From contig NW_003101682.1 of assembly GCF_000003855.2 (NCBI RefSeq), forward strand, positions 4,995,747-5,059,746: a stretch of DNA of 64,000 nt. The letters run 5' to 3'. A program made the position numbers and the translations under genes. Shown here in pieces: positions 59,935 through 64,000 of this stretch. The number at the start of each line of letters is the position of its first letter. Position 1 is the first letter of the stretch. This stretch comes from Blastomyces gilchristii SLH14081 (Eukaryota; Ascomycota; Eurotiomycetes; Onygenales; Ajellomycetaceae). The notes under the pieces are model-generated. The model ran no database searches. It worked only from the letters and a program-made list of their open reading frames with translations, and had not been told where the DNA came from.

Positions 59935-62900
59935 CGATAAGATCCAAGAAGAATAAGAGACTGTCTCTTCCGGTATGTAGCGAAGATATTAGAAAAGCAA
60001 TATGGGGGGGGTAATTCGATCTCAACTGAAATCCTTGCAAGATATGTTGAGTCCGCTTCGAAAGGGGGGCGAGCAGTGATCGAATACAAGGTAAAATAGT
60101 ACATGCGCAAAAAACGAAGTGGGAAGAGTAATAGTGACAAATAACGCGGTATAGGAATTGGGGAGAGAGAGAGAGAGATATAGAGATTATATTAATTCAA
60201 GTGATTTTTGACTGCCAAAGGAGTGACTGGCCGATCCCCACGACGTCTAAGAGAGAGTAAGTGTTAAGTTGCGATTATCTCGGCGATTCGAGTCAAGTAT
60301 GTTTTGTATCTGGTCTGGTTCGCGTTGGGATTTGGTAAAGGACCGTAGAGCGATAAGATTATCGAATATGCATAGTACAAGATTTGCAAGTATTGCAAGA
60401 TATAAGAGTGTATAGATAGAGAGTCTGTTTGCTGCTGCTGCTGCTGGATGGGCCAAAGGAAGGACTGGGGACGAGTTCGAGCAAGATGGAGGAGTCCAGC
60501 CGAACACCGTGAGGAAGAAGAGAAGAGTAATAGAACAGTAATAGTAATAGTAAAGTATAAAAGATATAATAAAGGTCCGAATTAGAAGAGAATAATAAAA
60601 AAAAGATAATAGAAGAATTAAAGAAAAAAAAAAAAAAAAAAAAAGGGACGGGCAAATAGCCACAAACAAACGAAAGAGGGAGAGAGAAAAGGGCCCTGGT
60701 GGTGCGGGATGGAGGGAGAAGAAGAAAAAGAACGACGACGACAGACAATGAATAATTATTAAGGACTAAGAAGAAGTAGCAGCAGAACAATAATACCTAG
60801 TATATTTAGCAGGGCAGAGGGGCGGGATTCAAGAAAAAAATTAAAATAAAAAATGAGTGTGAGCAGCAAGTACTCCGTAGTTAGCGATTGATTGCGGGCT
60901 GTGGATGGGCTATGGATGGGTGATAGATAGGCTTGCGACAAGAACCCCCCAGCCAGCGTGCAGAACGGCCAGACAACCAGACAACCACACAAGCAGACAT
61001 GCGAGAGCAGATAGAGAGGCAGAGAGAGGCAGAGAAAGAGAGAGAGAGAGACAGAGACAGAGAATCAAGAGAGAAGAGTCAGCGACTTGGATACAGACCA
61101 CCACCACCACCACCGCACATGCGCACGCACACACACTACTTACTACTCACACCATCACCGACACAGACGGAAACACAGCAGCACAACAACACAGGCCTCA
61201 CACCACTTACACCACTCACACCACACGCACCACACACATCGTCTCGTCTCGTCTTGTCTCCTCTCCTCTCCTTTCCTCTCCCACAAGGCGGCGCGCGACG
61301 GGGGCAAGATAGGGTCCGACGACGCTGAGTGGTGCGTGTGTGTGGGCTGGCCACACCAACCACTGACACCAGCCGTCGGACTCGTCGCATAGTGGTGAGA
61401 CCAGGCACCGCAGCCCAGCAGCACAAGCAGAACCAGCCAGTATGGAGTCTAGCGGCAAGAAAAGACCCCAAAAGCCAAAAAAAAAGAAAAAAGAAAAAAG
61501 AAAGTGCGCGAAGCGCATCAAGTCCCATCCCACCTCTCCATCCGCCCATCCATCCACCATCCACCATCCATATCGTCGTCGCCGTCGTCCACCATCCAGC
61601 CCCAGAGCCCGCAGCCGCAGGCCCGCAGGCCACTGTTGCACCCACTCAGCAGACGCTACCGACAAACCCTAGTCCGGGGCGACTAGGCGGGAAAATGGCG
61701 CAGCAACAACGAGGCACATTTTTTTCTACTGACCCCATCCCATCCCACCGCTGATCTTGGTGGTTCTAGGCTGGGTTGATCTCTCACAACCTCGTAGAAA
61801 AGAAGAGTGAGAGCATGGAAGACGAGAGAGGCTGTTGTGTACACCCAAACTCCCTCGCTCTCCTCCATGGTTTTGCTTCTATTTTTTCACTAAAAGGGAA
61901 AAAAATAAAAATTGAAGTTTGAAGAGGGAACAGGAAAAAAATAAATCTAAAACGGCCTATGGTGGCCTAGAATGGCCCAGAAAATGAACGAGAGAGACAG
62001 ACGGATGCCAAATCTGGCTACGAACTACTCTATGGTCAGATTTGTTATTATTTTATTATTATTATTATTTACTATTTTTTATTTTTTGAGAATAGACAGC
62101 CTCCAAAACCACTGGGATCTCTCCTGGATATGTATGTATGCCAGGTTTCATCATCGACAATAGTCCCTGTCCTCCTACAACCAGAACTACAGGGCCCTCT
62201 GAATAATAACGGTGAGAGAAGGGTTAGATACCCGTTCTGTCAGACAAGAGGAGCAAGGGCCTCTGCAGCTCTGCTTCTCCTTCCTGAAATGATGGGTCCC
62301 GCAGTCTATCATTATTGGCGGGTCTGTAACTCTCGGTCCCCTCAGACTCTCACTGGCTGTTGAACGAGTCAGAACAAGAGGAAATCCCATCAGAGGGACT
62401 CAGAATAATAATAATAAAAAAGTAAAGTGGAACCCCCCCGGCCCCGCCCAGCGGCCAGCGCGAAGCGGGAGATTGGGAATGAGCGGGAGATTGGGAACAG
62501 AGTGTGGCACCGCAACCCCAAGGGCCCCAGCTTAACCTTGGTCCCCTCCCCATTATTATCCAGTATTGACGGGTTAGGTTGATAGGCAAAAAGTCTTGGG
62601 TAATGCGGAGGTTGAAACGCAGGGATGGATTGGCTCCTCGAACCTTCGAAACTCGCCACTGCTGCGTATGCAAGGATTAGCCGTTACAATCAGACTGACC
62701 GTGCCCAAAAGTTTCAACCACCAATAATATGACGACTGGCTCTTGGATTTTTTACACTGGAATGGAATTGCCACTGCTACATCTCATCCGTGCACGCACA
62801 GTCGTGAGCAATAATAATGAAGAAAGAAAATAATGGGCAAAAAGGTCACCGAATAAAGAGAGGAAGATGACGGTGAGAATGTCCCAGCTTTTCGTGCATA

Positions 62901-64000
62901 CCGGTACGGTACCTGACTCCGTTTCCACCCGCTAGATCTAGCTTAAGTTTAGCTCAAAAAGACAGTCGGCAAAAAAAAAAAAGAAAAGAAAAGAAATTAA
63001 GTTCAAAACCCCAAAGAGAAGCCAAAAGTGTACTCCGTAATCCGCCAATAATGCCTCCTAGGTCCTCAAGCGCGGCCCCAAGTGGCCCGCGTTATTCGGC
63101 TTGCTATCTCTCTTACCTCTCTTTGAAAGTTTCATCCGCCCAATGATGGGCAGACGATAGTTGCCGCCACTTTCAGTGACCAAAAAGCAACAGGCCAACC
63201 CAAGACCCAGGACCCAGCAAGCGTTTCGCGACGGAATTAGCGCCTCGTCCAAGGGCCGTTGTTGCCGAGACCAGGGGTCTTCCTTTTGGCTTTCGTTCTA
63301 TTTCTTTTTATTTCTTTTTATTTCTTTTTATTTCTATTTTATTTTTATTTTATGAGGACCATTACGAACCAGGGCACGGTCCCGCTACGAAACTTTTAGG
63401 TTAGCGGGTTCCTGAAAACCTTCTTCTTTCCTTCGAACATTATTCTTGGGTTCAATTTTTGAGTGGTTGTGTTTTTTGAAGCTGTTGATTTCAGGACAAA
63501 TCGATCCACCAAGAAAATTAAATTAAATTAAATAATAGAGGGAAACGGATAATATATATATATATAAGAAATATAATAACTCTTCCCTGAAACTTTTCCA
63601 CCATAGACTGACTACTCAACAGAAATAAAAATAAAAATAAAAAATAAAAAATAAAAAACTTACGGCAGAGAGACAAGGGAATGAAAAAGTATGCAAAAGA
63701 ATCACTCCATCACATCAGAACTTCAGAAGTTTGCTGCATTTCGAGAGTTACTTTGCCAACAAGCTCACACACGCGCCTCATACTGGGTCTTGTGGTCACT
63801 TTCTGTTTGTTCTGTATTTTCTTTTTTCCATATTCTTATTCCATCATACGATACGCTGATTCGAGGATAGGGAAGTTTGACAGGAACAGCCTTCTGAGTC
63901 TATTATTATTATTATTATTACTCGTCTATGCATCCCACGACTCACGATCTGCCTCTTCTTCTTTACTCTGTATATAATTAACTTTCTTTCCCGTCTGTGA
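59935..64000. other. Leader and promoter region of the zinc-finger gene; simple repeats
   Basis: Four kilobases with no supported gene. Contents: GA-dinucleotide runs (60,160-60,180; 61,010-61,080), an A-tract near 60,625-60,644, a (CCA)n run near 61,098, CTCGTC/CTCTCC runs near 61,238-61,280, (ATT)n at 62,045-62,070, a 10-bp T-rich repeat (TTTCTTTTTA)n at 63,300-63,345, and (AAAAT)n at 63,620-63,660. Part is likely a long transcribed leader, as is usual for fungal stress regulators. Confidence 0.5.

Noticed and set aside
60905..61754. Overlapping frames in the leader of the zinc-finger gene
   Set aside because: They are translations of GA, CCA and CTC simple repeats, open on both strands because of composition; no conserved motif.

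Overview
The window reads as nuclear DNA of a filamentous ascomycete. Seven intact genes have short GT-AG introns (about 50-110 bp, with CTGAC/CTAAC-type branch sites) and strongly recognisable fungal products. They flank a 26-kb AT-rich block of mutated, nested transposons. This isochore-like layout fits Eurotiomycetes, most likely Onygenales; that placement is inference from gene content and base composition, not a database match.

Left GC-normal segment (1-12,289): PRP28 spliceosomal DEAD-box helicase (+, 5' end cut by the window), a convergent M1 aminopeptidase (-), a MUP1-type methionine permease (-, six exons), then a decayed type-B carboxylesterase pseudogene (-).

AT-rich segment (12,290-38,228): one Tc1/mariner-type (IS630-superfamily) element with TIRs of about 180 bp and a TA target duplication, split by two Ty3/gypsy retrotransposons that both lie on the minus strand. 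Gypsy-1 (13,244-18,994) has 5-bp duplication ATGAA. Gypsy-2 (19,319-36,209) has 5-bp duplication GAAGA and itself carries three insertions: a 5'-truncated LINE (19,873-20,797), a full-length LINE (21,751-29,392) and a Mutator-like non-autonomous element with a 10-bp duplication (33,955-34,972). Removing the insertions leaves a mariner-type element of about 3.3 kb with a transposase and two more coding blocks. Almost every copy is wrecked by C-to-T/G-to-A transitions. In short hand counts these fall mainly at CpG and CpC and largely spare CpA, which is not the classical Neurospora RIP preference. The 5' leader of the long LINE and one LTR repeat unit have largely escaped.

Right GC-normal segment (38,229-64,000): a fragment resembling a fungal Zn-cluster transcription factor, then four minus-strand genes: ATG1 autophagy kinase, dolichol kinase (SEC59), diphthine-ammonia ligase (DPH6) and an MSN2/SebA-like C2H2 stress regulator with a long, low-complexity, intron-containing leader. 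The intact genes are unrelated housekeeping or regulatory functions; no gene cluster or operon-like logic is apparent. The most novel material is in the nested transposon block.
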